Assembly: GCA_913048115.1 (NCBI GenBank)
Contig: CAJWVI010000014.1
Location: 1-44,221 of the forward strand
DNA from: an uncultured Flavobacteriaceae bacterium
GTDB lineage: Bacteria; Bacteroidota; Bacteroidia; Flavobacteriales; Flavobacteriaceae
Length of the DNA stretch: 44,221 bases
Direction of reading: 5' to 3'
Positions within the stretch are counted from its first letter, which is position 1, and every line of letters starts with the position of its first letter. The position numbers and the translations under genes were made by a program. Shown here in pieces: positions 16,639 to 25,849 of the stretch. The notes under the pieces were generated by a model. That model was given only the letters and a program-made list of their open reading frames with translations, searched no databases and was not told the origin of the DNA.

Positions 16639-19600
16639 TTATTTGTTAATATTCAATTTTGTTTCAATACCATCAAAAGAAATTTCAATACCGTGATTCA
16701 TTTGGGTTTCAAACTCAAGGGTATCTGTTAAGGTTTCTTCTTTAATGTATTCTAAATTTTGCTGTACTGCTGTTTCTAATATTTCAGAAACCAATAAGCT
16801 TACATGAATTCTATCTGTTACTTCAAAACCTGAATCTTTGCGCAGGTTTTGAATACGGTTAACGAGCTCTCTTGCTATTCCTTCATTTTTTAATGTTTCA
16901 GAAATAGTTACATCCAAAGCAACAGTAATTCCATCGCTATTGGCGACTAACCACCCCTCAATATCTTGAGAACTAATAATTACGTCATCCAATGTCAATG
17001 TAGTGCTTTTTTCTGAAATGTTAATAGGCATCGCACCTTCTTTTTCTAACAAATTAATCTCTTGTTGACCGAACTGTTGAATAACAGCCGCTACCGCCTT
17101 CATATCTTTTCCAAAGCGAGGGCCTAACTTTTTAAAGTCTGGCTTGATTTGTTTTACCAATATCCCCGAGCCTTCATCAATAAGTTCAATTTCCTTCACG
17201 TTTACCTCGCTCTTAATTAAATTGCTTACGGCTTCAATTTCTTTTCTAGCCATTTCATCTAAAACAGGTACCATTATTTTTTGTAGTGGTTGGCGTACTT
17301 TAATTTTCTCTCTTTGTCTTAATGATAGAACCAAAGAAGATATAGTTTGAGCTTTTTGCATTCTAGCCTCCAAAGCGCTATCAATTAAAGTCTTGTCTGC
17401 TAAAGGGAAATCGGTTAAATGCACCGAGTTTTTAGCGTCCTGTTTTGCTACAACAGCCACTAAATCCTTATACAACCTATCCATAAAGAAAGGTGCTATT
17501 GGTGCGCCCAATTTGGCGACAGTCTCCAAGCAGGTATACAACGTTTGGTAGGCAGAGATCTTATCTTCTGCATAGCTTCCTTTCCAGTAACGTCTTCTAC
17601 TCAAACGAACAAACCAGTTGCTTAAGTTTTCACCCACAAAATTTTGTATAGCTCTTGCGGCCTTGGTGGGCTCATAACTTGTGAAGGCCTCGTCTACCGT
17701 TATAATAAGGGTGTTAAGCTCACTTAACACCCAACGATCAATCTCTGGGCGTTTTTCTGAGGGAATGTCTTGTTCACTGTAAGTAAACCCATCAAGGTTA
17801 GCGTACAATGCAAAGAAGTTATAGGTGTTATATAGGGTGCCAAAAAACTTGTTGCGCACCTCACCAATACCGGCGACATCAAACTTAAGATTGTCCCAGG
17901 GGTTGGCGTTGCTTATCATGTACCAGCGCGTTGCATCTGGGCCATATTTTTTTAAGGTTTCAAATGGGTCTGTAGCATTTCCTAGACGCTTAGACATTTT
18001 TTGTCCGTTTTTGTCTAGTACCAAGCCATTACTAACTACATTTTTATAAGCTACATCATCAAAGATCATGGTAGCAATAGCGTGTAGTGTGTAAAACCAT
18101 CCACGAGTTTGATCTACGCCTTCTGCAATAAAATCTGCTTTACGCCAAGTTTGTTCTACTTTTTCTTTGTTTTCAAATGGGTAATGCCATTGCGCATAAG
18201 GCATACTTCCAGAGTCAAACCAAACATCAATTAAATCTGCTTCTCGCTGCATTGGTTTTCCGCTAGCAGAGACCAATGTAATTTTATCTACAATATTTTT
18301 ATGAAGATCTACTTTGTTGTAATTTTCTTCAGAAAAATCACCCACAACAAAGTCTTCATAAATATCACTTTCTAGAACCCCTGCAGTAACTGCTTTTAAC
18401 ATTTCGGCTTTAAGCTCTTGTATACTACCAACTATTATCTCTTCTGTACCATCCTCTGTACGCCATAGTGGCAAAGGGATTCCCCAATAACGAGATCGCG
18501 ATAAATTCCAGTCGTTAGCATTGGCTAACCAGTTTCCAAAACGCCCTTCTCCTGTTGACTTTGGCTTCCAGTTTATGGTTTTATTTAAGGCGTGCATACG
18601 GTCTTTAAAACTCGTCACTTTAATAAACCAAGAGTCTAGTGGGTAATACAAAATAGGTTTGTCTGTGCGCCAGCAGTTAGGATAACTGTGCACATATTTC
18701 TCGACTTTAAAGGCTTTGTTTTCAATTTTTAACTTAATGGCAAGTTCTACATCTACAGATTTATCTGGAGCTTCACCGTCATTATAATATTCGTTTTTTA
18801 CGTATTTCCCGGCAAATTCTCGCATTTCTTGTCTAAACTTTCCTTGCAAGTCTACCAATGGCACTAGATTTTCATGGGCGTCTTTTACCAACATTGGTGG
18901 TATTTCTGGAACTGCTTGTTTGGCAACCAGAGCATCATCTGCGCCAAAAGTAGGGGCGGTATGAACAATACCAGTACCGTCTTCTGTAGTTACAAAATCT
19001 CCTGCAATAACTCTAAAGGCGTTTTCTACTCCTGCATCAGGGGTTGCGTAGTCAAGTAATTGCTCATACCTGCACTCCAATAGGTCTGCGCCTTTACATG
19101 CTGCAGCTATTAAAAATGGAATTTTCTTGTCTTCTTTGGAGTAACTAGAAAGTAGCGCAGTATCATGGGTTTGCTCATATTTTCCTGCAAATTGTTTTGC
19201 CACCAAATTCTTTGCAAGAATCACGTGGATTGGGTCAAAGGTATATTGGTTATAGGTAGATACTATTACATAATCAATCTTAGGGCCAACAGTTAGCGCT
19301 GTATTACTTGGTAATGTCCAGGGTGTGGTTGTCCAGGCAATAAAATAAAGGTTATCAAAGGCCTTTAGAGACTCTGGCAAAGAACTTTCTACGGCTTTAA
19401 ACTGTGCCACTACCGTTGTGTCTGTAACATCTTGATAGGTTCCCGGCTGGTTTAACTCGTGGCTACTTAAACCGGTTCCAGCTTTTGGCGAATATGGTTG
19501 GATGGTATACCCTTTGTATAATAAATCTTTATTATAGATCTGCTTTAATAGCCACCACACAGTTTCCATGTATTTTGACTTATAGGTAACATAAGGATCT

Positions 19601-20040
19601 TCCATGTCTACCCAATACCCGTAACTTTCGGTTACTTTGTTCCACACATCTGTGTACTTCATGACCGCTTTACGACAGGCCTTGTTATAGTCTTCTACAG
19701 AAATTTTATTCCCAATATCTTCTTTGGTAATTCCTAGTTGTTTTTCCACACCCAGTTCAATAGGCAATCCATGAGTGTCCCAACCCGCTTTGCGGTCTAC
19801 CTTAAATCCTTTTTGAGTTTTGTAGCGACAAAAAATATCCTTGATTGCACGAGCCATTACATGATGTATGCCAGGCAAGCCATTTGCAGAAGGAGGCCCT
19901 TCAAAAAACACGAACGGCTTAGCGCCTTCGCGAATAGCAATACTCTGCTCGAAAATTTGTTCTTCTTTCCAAAAATCGAGTATTTCTTCTCCTAGTTTTG
20001 GGAGGTCTAAGCCTTTATATTCTTTAAATTTTGTGCTCAT
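16639..20040 (-). CDS. ileS: Isoleucyl-tRNA synthetase
   Basis: Class I synthetase charging tRNA-Ile. At 1133 residues it is of the long form common in Bacteroidota. The HIGH region reads GLPGIHHVMARAIKD (about 55-70), keeping the second His pair but with Gly in place of the first His; KMSKR is intact in NGQKMSKRLGNATDPFET. The editing (CP1) domain includes FIAWTTTPWTLPSNTAL, and the core has DVWFDSGSMPYAQWHYPF. The C-terminal portion lacks a zinc-ribbon Cys cluster. First gene of an operon with the DksA-like protein. Confidence 0.97.
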   Translation of the reverse strand: MSTKFKEYKGLDLPKLGEEILDFWKEEQIFEQSIAIREGAKPFVFFEGPPSANGLPGIHHVMARAIKDIFCRYKTQKGFKVDRKAGWDTHGLPIELGVEKQLGITKEDIGNKISVEDYNKACRKAVMKYTDVWNKVTESYGYWVDMEDPYVTYKSKYMETVWWLLKQIYNKDLLYKGYTIQPYSPKAGTGLSSHELNQPGTYQDVTDTTVVAQFKAVESSLPESLKAFDNLYFIAWTTTPWTLPSNTALTVGPKIDYVIVSTYNQYTFDPIHVILAKNLVAKQFAGKYEQTHDTALLSSYSKEDKKIPFLIAAACKGADLLECRYEQLLDYATPDAGVENAFRVIAGDFVTTEDGTGIVHTAPTFGADDALVAKQAVPEIPPMLVKDAHENLVPLVDLQGKFRQEMREFAGKYVKNEYYNDGEAPDKSVDVELAIKLKIENKAFKVEKYVHSYPNCWRTDKPILYYPLDSWFIKVTSFKDRMHALNKTINWKPKSTGEGRFGNWLANANDWNLSRSRYWGIPLPLWRTEDGTEEIIVGSIQELKAEMLKAVTAGVLESDIYEDFVVGDFSEENYNKVDLHKNIVDKITLVSASGKPMQREADLIDVWFDSGSMPYAQWHYPFENKEKVEQTWRKADFIAEGVDQTRGWFYTLHAIATMIFDDVAYKNVVSNGLVLDKNGQKMSKRLGNATDPFETLKKYGPDATRWYMISNANPWDNLKFDVAGIGEVRNKFFGTLYNTYNFFALYANLDGFTYSEQDIPSEKRPEIDRWVLSELNTLIITVDEAFTSYEPTKAARAIQNFVGENLSNWFVRLSRRRYWKGSYAEDKISAYQTLYTCLETVAKLGAPIAPFFMDRLYKDLVAVVAKQDAKNSVHLTDFPLADKTLIDSALEARMQKAQTISSLVLSLRQREKIKVRQPLQKIMVPVLDEMARKEIEAVSNLIKSEVNVKEIELIDEGSGILVKQIKPDFKKLGPRFGKDMKAVAAVIQQFGQQEINLLEKEGAMPINISEKSTTLTLDDVIISSQDIEGWLVANSDGITVALDVTISETLKNEGIARELVNRIQNLRKDSGFEVTDRIHVSLLVSEILETAVQQNLEYIKEETLTDTLEFETQMNHGIEISFDGIETKLNINK

Positions 20041-20122
20041 CTTGCAAAATCGCGATAGCGAGTGATTAAGTTTCCGTAAACGCAGGAATCTTGTTAGTAA
20101 TACTATGAATAGTTTAAGGGTG

Positions 20123-20130
20123 CAAATTTA
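20123..20130 (-). promoter_or_regulatory. Candidate -7 element for ileS
   Basis: TAAATTTG on the minus strand matches TAnnTTTG exactly and would give a leader of roughly 75 bases. No clear -33 TTG. No T-box-like leader was recognised. Confidence 0.45.
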
Positions 20131-20141
20131 ATCAATTTTAA

Positions 20142-20405
20142 CTAAAAAATTAATGGATTATGCATCAGAGAAATAACTACAGTTAGACCTGCAGGCGCCT
20201 TGTTAAAAAATGAATTCTCTACAAGAGTATATAACTTCGTGTTAAGCCTAGTTTGACAACCTTCTTTGTTGGGGCAGATAACAAGGGAGATACTATCGAT
20301 GTGTGCACTTTCTTGAATTTCTTCTGAAATTTTAGCACAAAAACCCTTTAGAAAAACAAAAGATGTATTGCCAAGCCTTAAAAAAGAGCCTATTTTTGCG
20401 ATGCA
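20142..20405 (-). pseudogene. Possible decayed small gene in the ileS-purD gap
   Basis: The 380-base gap between ileS and purD contains an 87-codon open frame on the minus strand without a start codon (it reads GFCAKISEEIQESAHI, then LVICPNKEGCQTRLNTK, stop TAG at 20142-20144). An ATG at 20420-20422, overlapping the purD start, opens a second frame (MKYDFNASQK) that stops at an A5 run; one additional A there would join both into a 93-residue protein. This is suggestive of a frameshifted gene, but the family is not recognised, the purD promoter occupies the same bases, and a chance open frame is possible. Confidence 0.25.
20368..20398 (+). promoter_or_regulatory. Promoter of purD
   Basis: TTG (20368-20370), 20 bases, then TATTTTTG (20391-20398): both Bacteroidota elements at a typical distance. 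Predicted transcription start near 20404, about 17 bases ahead of the purD ATG. Confidence 0.65.
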
Positions 20406-20420
20406 TTAAAATCATATTTC

Positions 20421-21689
20421 ATGAATATATTAATCTTAGGTTCTGGAGGTCGCGAACACACCTTTGCATATCAATTGGCAAAAAGTAAGCGTTGTGAAAA
20501 CCTTTTTGTTGCTCCTGGAAACGCAGGAACAGCTGCAATTGCAACAAACATAAACCTGTCTGTCACAGATTTTGCAGCCATTGAAAAATGTGTTCTTGAC
20601 CATAAAATACATATGGTGGTGGTGGGCCCGGAAGACCCCCTTGTACTTGGTATTGTAGATTATTTTGCAGAAACCGCTAGCTTAAAAGATGTACAAATTA
20701 TTGGACCATCAAAAAAAGGGGCTCATCTAGAAGGTAGTAAACAGCGCGCCAAAGAATTTATGTTGGCGCATGCCATCCCAACGGCAGGCTATGCTAGTTT
20801 TACAAGTGAAACATTAGCGGCTGGAAGACTATTTTTAGAAACTTTAAAAGCACCATACGTTTTAAAAGCCGATGGGCTAGCTGCAGGAAAAGGTGTTTTA
20901 ATCATCCAAGACCTAGAAGAGGCAAAAGAAGCTTTAGCAGAAATGGTAGGCGGTAAATTTGGCGCAGCCAGCAACACCGTTGTTATAGAAGAGTTTTTGG
21001 ACGGAATAGAATTAAGTGTCTTTGTACTTACCGACGGTAAAAACTACAAAGTATTGCCAACGGCAAAAGACTATAAGCGCATTGACGAAGGGGATAAAGG
21101 ATTAAACACAGGAGGGATGGGGGCTATTTCACCGGTGCCTTTTGTAGATGATGTTTTGATGCAAAAAATTGAGCAGCGCATCGTAAAGCCAACAGTGAGC
21201 GGTCTGCAAAAAGAAAACATAGACTACAAAGGGTTTATTTTTATAGGCTTGATAAAAGTAGGTGATGAGCCTTTTGTAATAGAATACAATGTGCGTATGG
21301 GAGATCCAGAAACCGAAGTGGTCTTGCCAAGAATTAAAACAGATTTGGTAGCTGTATTAGAGGCTACCTTTAAGCAAAACCTAGATGCACTGCATTTTGA
21401 AATAGACCCCAAGGCAGCGGCAACAATTATGCTTGTTTCGGGTGGTTATCCAGAGGCTTATGAAAAAGGGAAAACAATTACTGGTCTTGAGGATGTTTCA
21501 GAATCTATTGTTTTTCATGCAGGAACTGCCCTAAAAGAAAACAATGTGGTTACTAATGGCGGTAGAGTTATCGCTGTTACTTCTATGGATGCAGATTACA
21601 AAAAAGCTATAAAAAAATCCTACCAAAGTATAGCGAAACTATCTTTTGACAGGATGAATTTCAGAACCGATATTGGTTTTGATTTGTAA
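20421..21689 (+). CDS. purD: Phosphoribosylamine-glycine ligase
   Basis: GAR synthetase, the second step of purine biosynthesis: ATP-dependent joining of glycine to 5-phosphoribosylamine. At 422 residues it is full length. N-terminal signature MNILILGSGGREHTFAYQL, ATP-grasp segment YVLKADGLAAGKGVLI, and the GARS signature region RMGDPETEVVLPRI near residue 292 are all present. Single gene with its own promoter; it converges with the DUF6341 gene, leaving a 10-base gap and no visible terminator. Confidence 0.97.
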   Translation: MNILILGSGGREHTFAYQLAKSKRCENLFVAPGNAGTAAIATNINLSVTDFAAIEKCVLDHKIHMVVVGPEDPLVLGIVDYFAETASLKDVQIIGPSKKGAHLEGSKQRAKEFMLAHAIPTAGYASFTSETLAAGRLFLETLKAPYVLKADGLAAGKGVLIIQDLEEAKEALAEMVGGKFGAASNTVVIEEFLDGIELSVFVLTDGKNYKVLPTAKDYKRIDEGDKGLNTGGMGAISPVPFVDDVLMQKIEQRIVKPTVSGLQKENIDYKGFIFIGLIKVGDEPFVIEYNVRMGDPETEVVLPRIKTDLVAVLEATFKQNLDALHFEIDPKAAATIMLVSGGYPEAYEKGKTITGLEDVSESIVFHAGTALKENNVVTNGGRVIAVTSMDADYKKAIKKSYQSIAKLSFDRMNFRTDIGFDL

Positions 21690-21699
21690 AACCCTAGGA

Positions 21700-21951
21700 C
21701 TACTGATATTTGTCGTCCCCTAAATATGCGTGCGATGTAGAAGATGTATCTTCTTCATTGTTGTCGTTAAATTTCTTTAATTGAAGCATCCAGTATATAA
21801 AAGCTACAGCACCAATTAACATAAAGAACCAGTTCATAACGTTTGCTGCAGTCCAATTTTCAAGCTCTAATGCACGTAATGCATTAAAAGGAGCGAATAA
21901 AACTTCTTCTGTAAACTCTTGAATTGCGTAGAAAATATCTCTTAAAGCCAT
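21700..21951 (-). CDS. DUF6341 family small membrane protein
   Basis: An 83-residue protein with one transmembrane helix (about residues 39-57, NVMNWFFMLIGAVAFIYWML) and an acidic, Ser/Thr-rich C-terminal tail. The start is taken at ATG 21951 (MALRDIFYAIQEFTEEV) rather than the in-frame ATG at 21972, because the latter falls inside the -7 element of the gene's promoter and would lie upstream of the transcript. I recognise it as the Flavobacteriaceae DUF6341 family, commonly next to DUF6427, as here in divergent orientation. Function unknown. Confidence 0.75.
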   Translation of the reverse strand: MALRDIFYAIQEFTEEVLFAPFNALRALELENWTAANVMNWFFMLIGAVAFIYWMLQLKKFNDNNEEDTSSTSHAYLGDDKYQ

Positions 21952-21969
21952 ATCTTTATATTTAAAACG

Positions 21970-22000
21970 CAAAAGTATAAAATACCCTATATGCTCACAA
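21970..22000 (-). promoter_or_regulatory. Promoter of the DUF6341 gene
   Basis: Minus strand TTG (21998-22000), 20 bases, TACTTTTG (21970-21977). Both elements fit well. The -33 element lies within the first codons of the divergent DUF6427 gene. Confidence 0.6.
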
Positions 22001-22923
22001 GCTTTTTCGGTAAATCTAAGCCCATAAATTATATACTGCTAAGTATTGCCATTGTAATGGGCTATTTTTTTAGCCTTATAATGGCACAGGAAGTGACGCT
22101 AGACCCAGGTTCTTTGGCAGTTCATGGGGTCTCTGTTTTTTTAATGGTGTTTGCTGTTTTATTACTAGACTTTATCATTAGAAAGAACAATGTCACCAAA
22201 AATAACACCTTTGCTATCCTGTTATTTGTGCTTTTCACCCTATTGGTTCCTCAGGTTTACGCCTCGCCGAGATTTATACTAGCGAATATCTTCGTTTTAC
22301 TTGCAACTAGAAGAATGTTGAGTTTGACTACCGAAAAAAATACAGAGAAAAAAATATTTGACGCCACCATGTACATCACATTGGCTTCTTTTTGTTATGG
22401 ATGGGCTATTTTATTTTTTATTGTCTTATACCCTGCCATTATAAACAAAACCACCCCTACTATAAAATACCTATGCATTCCAGTGGTTGGGTTTTTAGGC
22501 ATAACAACACTTGGGGTTAGTTACCAGCTCCTTGTTGAAGATTCTTATACCTGGCTATATGAGTGGTTTCCTGGAAAAGATTTTGACATTAGCGGCTACA
22601 CAACAACAGCGCTTTTAATTCCAACAATGCTGTTACTAGCCCTGTTACTCTTTATGGGAGGTGCTCGAATTATGAGCCTACCATCCTTGCCTAAAAAAGA
22701 AAAACCATCTGCCGTTACTATGTTGCTTATTGCCGTGATTAGCGTTGGTATTGTTTTGGCTAACTCAAGCAAAAATGGAAGTGAATTGTTATTCCTTTTT
22801 GCGCCTATAGCAACTGTTACTTCAAATTATATAGAGGCGGGAGTGGGTAAAGAGCGTCGTGTCTTTAATGAATTATTATTATGGGCTTTAGTGATCATAG
22901 TGCTTCTCTTGGGTATTTTATAA
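21991..22923 (+). CDS. DUF6427 family multi-pass membrane protein
   Basis: A 310-residue integral membrane protein with about eight or nine hydrophobic segments spread over its whole length (for example 12-30, 40-60, 70-84, 121-140, 206-222, 240-256 and 296-308). It begins MLTSFFGKSKPINYILL. It matches the Flavobacteriaceae DUF6427 family by layout and by its DUF6341 neighbour. No transport or catalytic motif is evident, and its role is unknown. Only 39 bases separate its start from the divergent DUF6341 start. Confidence 0.75.
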   Translation: MLTSFFGKSKPINYILLSIAIVMGYFFSLIMAQEVTLDPGSLAVHGVSVFLMVFAVLLLDFIIRKNNVTKNNTFAILLFVLFTLLVPQVYASPRFILANIFVLLATRRMLSLTTEKNTEKKIFDATMYITLASFCYGWAILFFIVLYPAIINKTTPTIKYLCIPVVGFLGITTLGVSYQLLVEDSYTWLYEWFPGKDFDISGYTTTALLIPTMLLLALLLFMGGARIMSLPSLPKKEKPSAVTMLLIAVISVGIVLANSSKNGSELLFLFAPIATVTSNYIEAGVGKERRVFNELLLWALVIIVLLLGIL

Positions 22924-22995
22924 CCGGTGTAGACTTCTAAAATTTCTTCTGGTTAAACCCAATATTATAGCGCGCCTGCTATGAAAAAAATATGA

Positions 22996-23003
22996 TATCT
23001 TTG
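22996..23003 (+). promoter_or_regulatory. Candidate -7 element for the DUF4254 gene
   Basis: TATCTTTG fits TAnnTTTG, 35 bases ahead of the ATG. The -33 position carries CTG rather than TTG. Confidence 0.4.
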
Positions 23004-23038
23004 TACAGCAAACACTAATAATACATACACTAACCATC

Positions 23039-23650
23039 ATGAATTTCAGCGAGATTGCCAACACCGTTTTTAAAGAAGTGATAGACACCTATCACACTCT
23101 AAATACGGTAGACCAGCCTTTTAATAATATATACACTAAAGAGGCTCATTTATTAGAACACTTATTGTACCGTAAGTGTTGGATTGACACAGTACAATGG
23201 CATTATGAAGATATCATTCGTGATCCGCAAATTGACCCTGTAGCTGCATTGACATTAAAACGCCAAATTGATGCAAGTAATCAAGATCGCACTGATATGG
23301 TAGAGTACATAGATAGTTACTTCTTAGAAGAAAACAAAGGAGTAGCAACAAAAGCAAATGCTACAATTAATACAGAAAGCCCGGCTTGGGGAGTGGATAG
23401 GCTCTCTATCTTAGCCTTAAAAGTATACCACATGCACGAAGAAGCAACACGACTAGATGCTTCTGAAAAACACCATGATGGATGCCAAATAAAACTAAAT
23501 ATATTGCTAGAACAGCGTGTAGATTTAAGCACTGCCATCGACCAATTACTGCAAGACATCAAAACAGGAGACAAGTACATGAAAGTCTACAAGCAAATGA
23601 AGATGTATAATGACGATGAACTAAACCCTGTATTGAGGGGGCAAAAATAA
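23039..23650 (+). CDS. DUF4254 domain-containing protein
   Basis: A 203-residue soluble, mostly helical protein with no signal peptide or membrane segment. The DUF4254 pattern covers nearly all of it: LLEHLLYRKCWIDTVQWHYE near residue 40, NQDRTDMVEYID near 80, and a C-terminal helix DIKTGDKYMKVYKQMKMYND. It sits 25 bases ahead of a family 9 glycosyltransferase. This pairing is common in Bacteroidota and suggests a role in lipopolysaccharide or surface glycan assembly, but no activity is known. Confidence 0.85.
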   Translation: MNFSEIANTVFKEVIDTYHTLNTVDQPFNNIYTKEAHLLEHLLYRKCWIDTVQWHYEDIIRDPQIDPVAALTLKRQIDASNQDRTDMVEYIDSYFLEENKGVATKANATINTESPAWGVDRLSILALKVYHMHEEATRLDASEKHHDGCQIKLNILLEQRVDLSTAIDQLLQDIKTGDKYMKVYKQMKMYNDDELNPVLRGQK

Positions 23651-23675
23651 TGTCTAGTGACCTAAGCTAATTCTA

Positions 23676-24710
23676 TTGAAAACCTCAGCACATATTCTTG
23701 TTATTCGGCTTTCGGCTTTGGGGGATGTGGCTATGCTGGTGCCTGTTTTACGGGTAGTTACAGCAGCATATCCAGAAGTCAAAATAACGGTGCTTACAAA
23801 AGCTTTTCTTAGACCATTATTTGAAGACATTACAAACGTTACCACCCTAAGTGCAGAGGTCAAAGGAATTCATAAAGGAATTTTTGGGTTGTTGCGCTTA
23901 TCTCAAGAAGCCAAAAACTTGGGGATTACTTGCCTTGCAGACACCCACAATGTGTTACGGTCTAAGATAATAAGAACGCTTCTGTGGTTTCAAGGAATAG
24001 AAACGGCAGGTATTGACAAAGGGAGGGCCAAGAAAAAACAACTTATACGGGCTAAAGGGGGCGAGATAAAGCCCCTTAAAAAAACACAAGAACGGTATGC
24101 CGATGTTTTTGCCAAACTAGGCTATCCTATTGACTTAAAAACACATCAATTTCCAAGAAGAAAAGCACTCTCGCCAAAGACACAGAGACTTGCAGAGCCT
24201 AGTAACAAAAAGTTTATAGGCGTTGCTCCTTTTGCGGCTCATAAAGGTAAAATGTACCCACTACACTTAATGAAAGAGGTCCTAGAAAAATTGAGTATCT
24301 CTGGAAATTATTCTATATTTTTATTTGGAGGTGGTGAGGTAGAAATAAAACAACTCGAGACCCTAGCCAACTCATTTACAGAGGTTACTAGCGTGGCAGG
24401 AAAGCTATCATTTGCCGAAGAAATTGCTTTGATCTCAAACTTGGATGTTATGCTGGCTATGGATAGTGGAAATGGCCATCTTGCTGCTTTGTATGATACC
24501 CCAGTAATTACAGTATGGGGAGTTACGCATCCATATTTAGGATTTGCCCCCTTTAACCAGCCCATTGAAAACCAACTCTTGGTAGACAGAACAAAGTACC
24601 CATTGGTGCCTAGCTCTGTATATGGAAACACATATCCTGATGGATATGAAAAAGCCATAGAGAGTATCTCTTCAAGCCTAGTGGTTGAAAAAGTACGTGC
24701 CGTATTATAG
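23676..24710 (+). CDS. Glycosyltransferase family 9 (heptosyltransferase-like), TTG start
   Basis: GT9/heptosyltransferase-type GT-B enzyme, expected to transfer heptose or a similar sugar from an ADP-sugar during LPS core assembly at the inner membrane. The N-terminal strand and loop HILVIRLSALGDVAM is the family hallmark and lies ahead of the first in-frame ATG, so translation must begin upstream at TTG 23676 (the only other candidate is ATT 23670; a stop lies at 23658). The C-terminal nucleotide-binding half includes GVAPFAAHKGKMYP and AMDSGNGHLAAL. Partner of the DUF4254 gene; the non-ATG start may keep its level low. Confidence 0.88.
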   Translation: MKTSAHILVIRLSALGDVAMLVPVLRVVTAAYPEVKITVLTKAFLRPLFEDITNVTTLSAEVKGIHKGIFGLLRLSQEAKNLGITCLADTHNVLRSKIIRTLLWFQGIETAGIDKGRAKKKQLIRAKGGEIKPLKKTQERYADVFAKLGYPIDLKTHQFPRRKALSPKTQRLAEPSNKKFIGVAPFAAHKGKMYPLHLMKEVLEKLSISGNYSIFLFGGGEVEIKQLETLANSFTEVTSVAGKLSFAEEIALISNLDVMLAMDSGNGHLAALYDTPVITVWGVTHPYLGFAPFNQPIENQLLVDRTKYPLVPSSVYGNTYPDGYEKAIESISSSLVVEKVRAVL

Positions 24711-24720
24711 TGCTGTTTTA

Positions 24721-25770
24721 CTAGATGTCATCATAATCCAGTACCAGAGTTGGCGTAACTGGGTGGGCTTGACAAGTAAGAACAAGTCCTTCTGCAACCT
24801 CGCTATCTGTTAAGATTTGGTTTTGACGCATCTCCGCTTTTCCTTCAATAACCCTTCCTATACAAGAACTACAAATACCTCCTTGACAAGAATATGGGGC
24901 GTCCAATTGTTTTTCTAAAGCGGCCTCTAGGATTGTTTTGTTTTGCGGCATGGTAAAGGTCTCTCTTACCTCATCAACAATAATAGATATTTGAGTATCT
25001 CCATCTTGCACTGTTACTGGAACCGATGCTTCTGAGGTGGTAAATAACTCAAAATGAATGTGCTCTTTTACAACTCCAGAAGCTACCAATGTGTTTGAAA
25101 CTTCACCAATCATTGCTTCTGGGCCACAAAGATAAAAGTTCTCAAAAGTTGTTTGTTTGTATTTATTTTTAAGATAGTAGGTTACAACACTTTTATCAAT
25201 GCGGCCACGAGCAGCATTGGTTTCTTGAGCACGACTATAAATGTATTCTACAAAAAATCGCTCTGGGAAATCAGCACGTAATTGCTCAATAGTGTTATGG
25301 AACATAGCCTCCTCTTTGGTTTGGTTTCCATAGACCAATAAAAATGTGCTATCTGTTTCTTCTTGCATTGCAGTTTGAGCAATAGAGAGAATAGGTGTAA
25401 TTCCACTACCTGCTGCAAAAGCAGCAACATGTTGCGTGTTTTTAACACTAGGTATAAAGCTAAATGATCCTTGTGGAACCATAACCTCTATGATATCTCC
25501 TACCGCTAATTGATCGTTTGCGTACCCAGAAAAAACACCTGCTTCTACTTTTTTAATCCCTACGGTTAGTAAGCCACTTGAAGGAGCGCTACAAATAGAG
25601 TAGGCGCGTCTTACTTCTGTGCCGTTTATGGTATGTTTTAAGGTGATGTATTGTCCTGCTTGAAAACTAAAAGAAGCTTTAAGAGCTTCTGGAACCTCAA
25701 ATGTTACAGTAACAGATGTAGGAGTCTCTTGTTTTATTTCTGAGATTTTTAAAGAATGAAAATCGCTCAT
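24721..25770 (-). CDS. PaaE-like flavin/2Fe-2S oxidoreductase (ferredoxin-NADP reductase family)
   Basis: A 349-residue three-part electron-transfer protein. FAD domain: RRAYSICSAPSSG near residue 55 (RxYS motif). NAD(P) domain: AAGSGITPILS near 120 and the YLCGPEAMI region near 218. C-terminal plant-type 2Fe-2S ferredoxin domain: CQGGICSSC (Cys-4-Cys-2-Cys) and a fourth Cys in LVLTCQAHP. The layout equals that of PaaE, the reductase of phenylacetyl-CoA epoxidase, but no paaABCD genes are near, so it could serve another oxygenase or desaturase. Confidence 0.88.
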   Translation of the reverse strand: MSDFHSLKISEIKQETPTSVTVTFEVPEALKASFSFQAGQYITLKHTINGTEVRRAYSICSAPSSGLLTVGIKKVEAGVFSGYANDQLAVGDIIEVMVPQGSFSFIPSVKNTQHVAAFAAGSGITPILSIAQTAMQEETDSTFLLVYGNQTKEEAMFHNTIEQLRADFPERFFVEYIYSRAQETNAARGRIDKSVVTYYLKNKYKQTTFENFYLCGPEAMIGEVSNTLVASGVVKEHIHFELFTTSEASVPVTVQDGDTQISIIVDEVRETFTMPQNKTILEAALEKQLDAPYSCQGGICSSCIGRVIEGKAEMRQNQILTDSEVAEGLVLTCQAHPVTPTLVLDYDDI

Positions 25771-25786
25771 ATAGTTTAGTTTTCTA

Positions 25787-25794
25787 CAAAAGTA
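25787..25794 (-). promoter_or_regulatory. Candidate -7 element for the PaaE-like gene
   Basis: TACTTTTG on the minus strand, 16 bases ahead of the ATG. No -33 TTG at the standard distance. Confidence 0.4.
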
Positions 25795-25849
25795 AACAAG
25801 TCTGTTTCCTAAACCGACTTAATGTTGTGTTAAATAAACCCCTTTATAA

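Noticed and set aside
24308-24658. A 116-codon minus-strand frame
   Set aside because: Antisense to the nucleotide-binding half of the GT9 glycosyltransferase, which is clearly coding.
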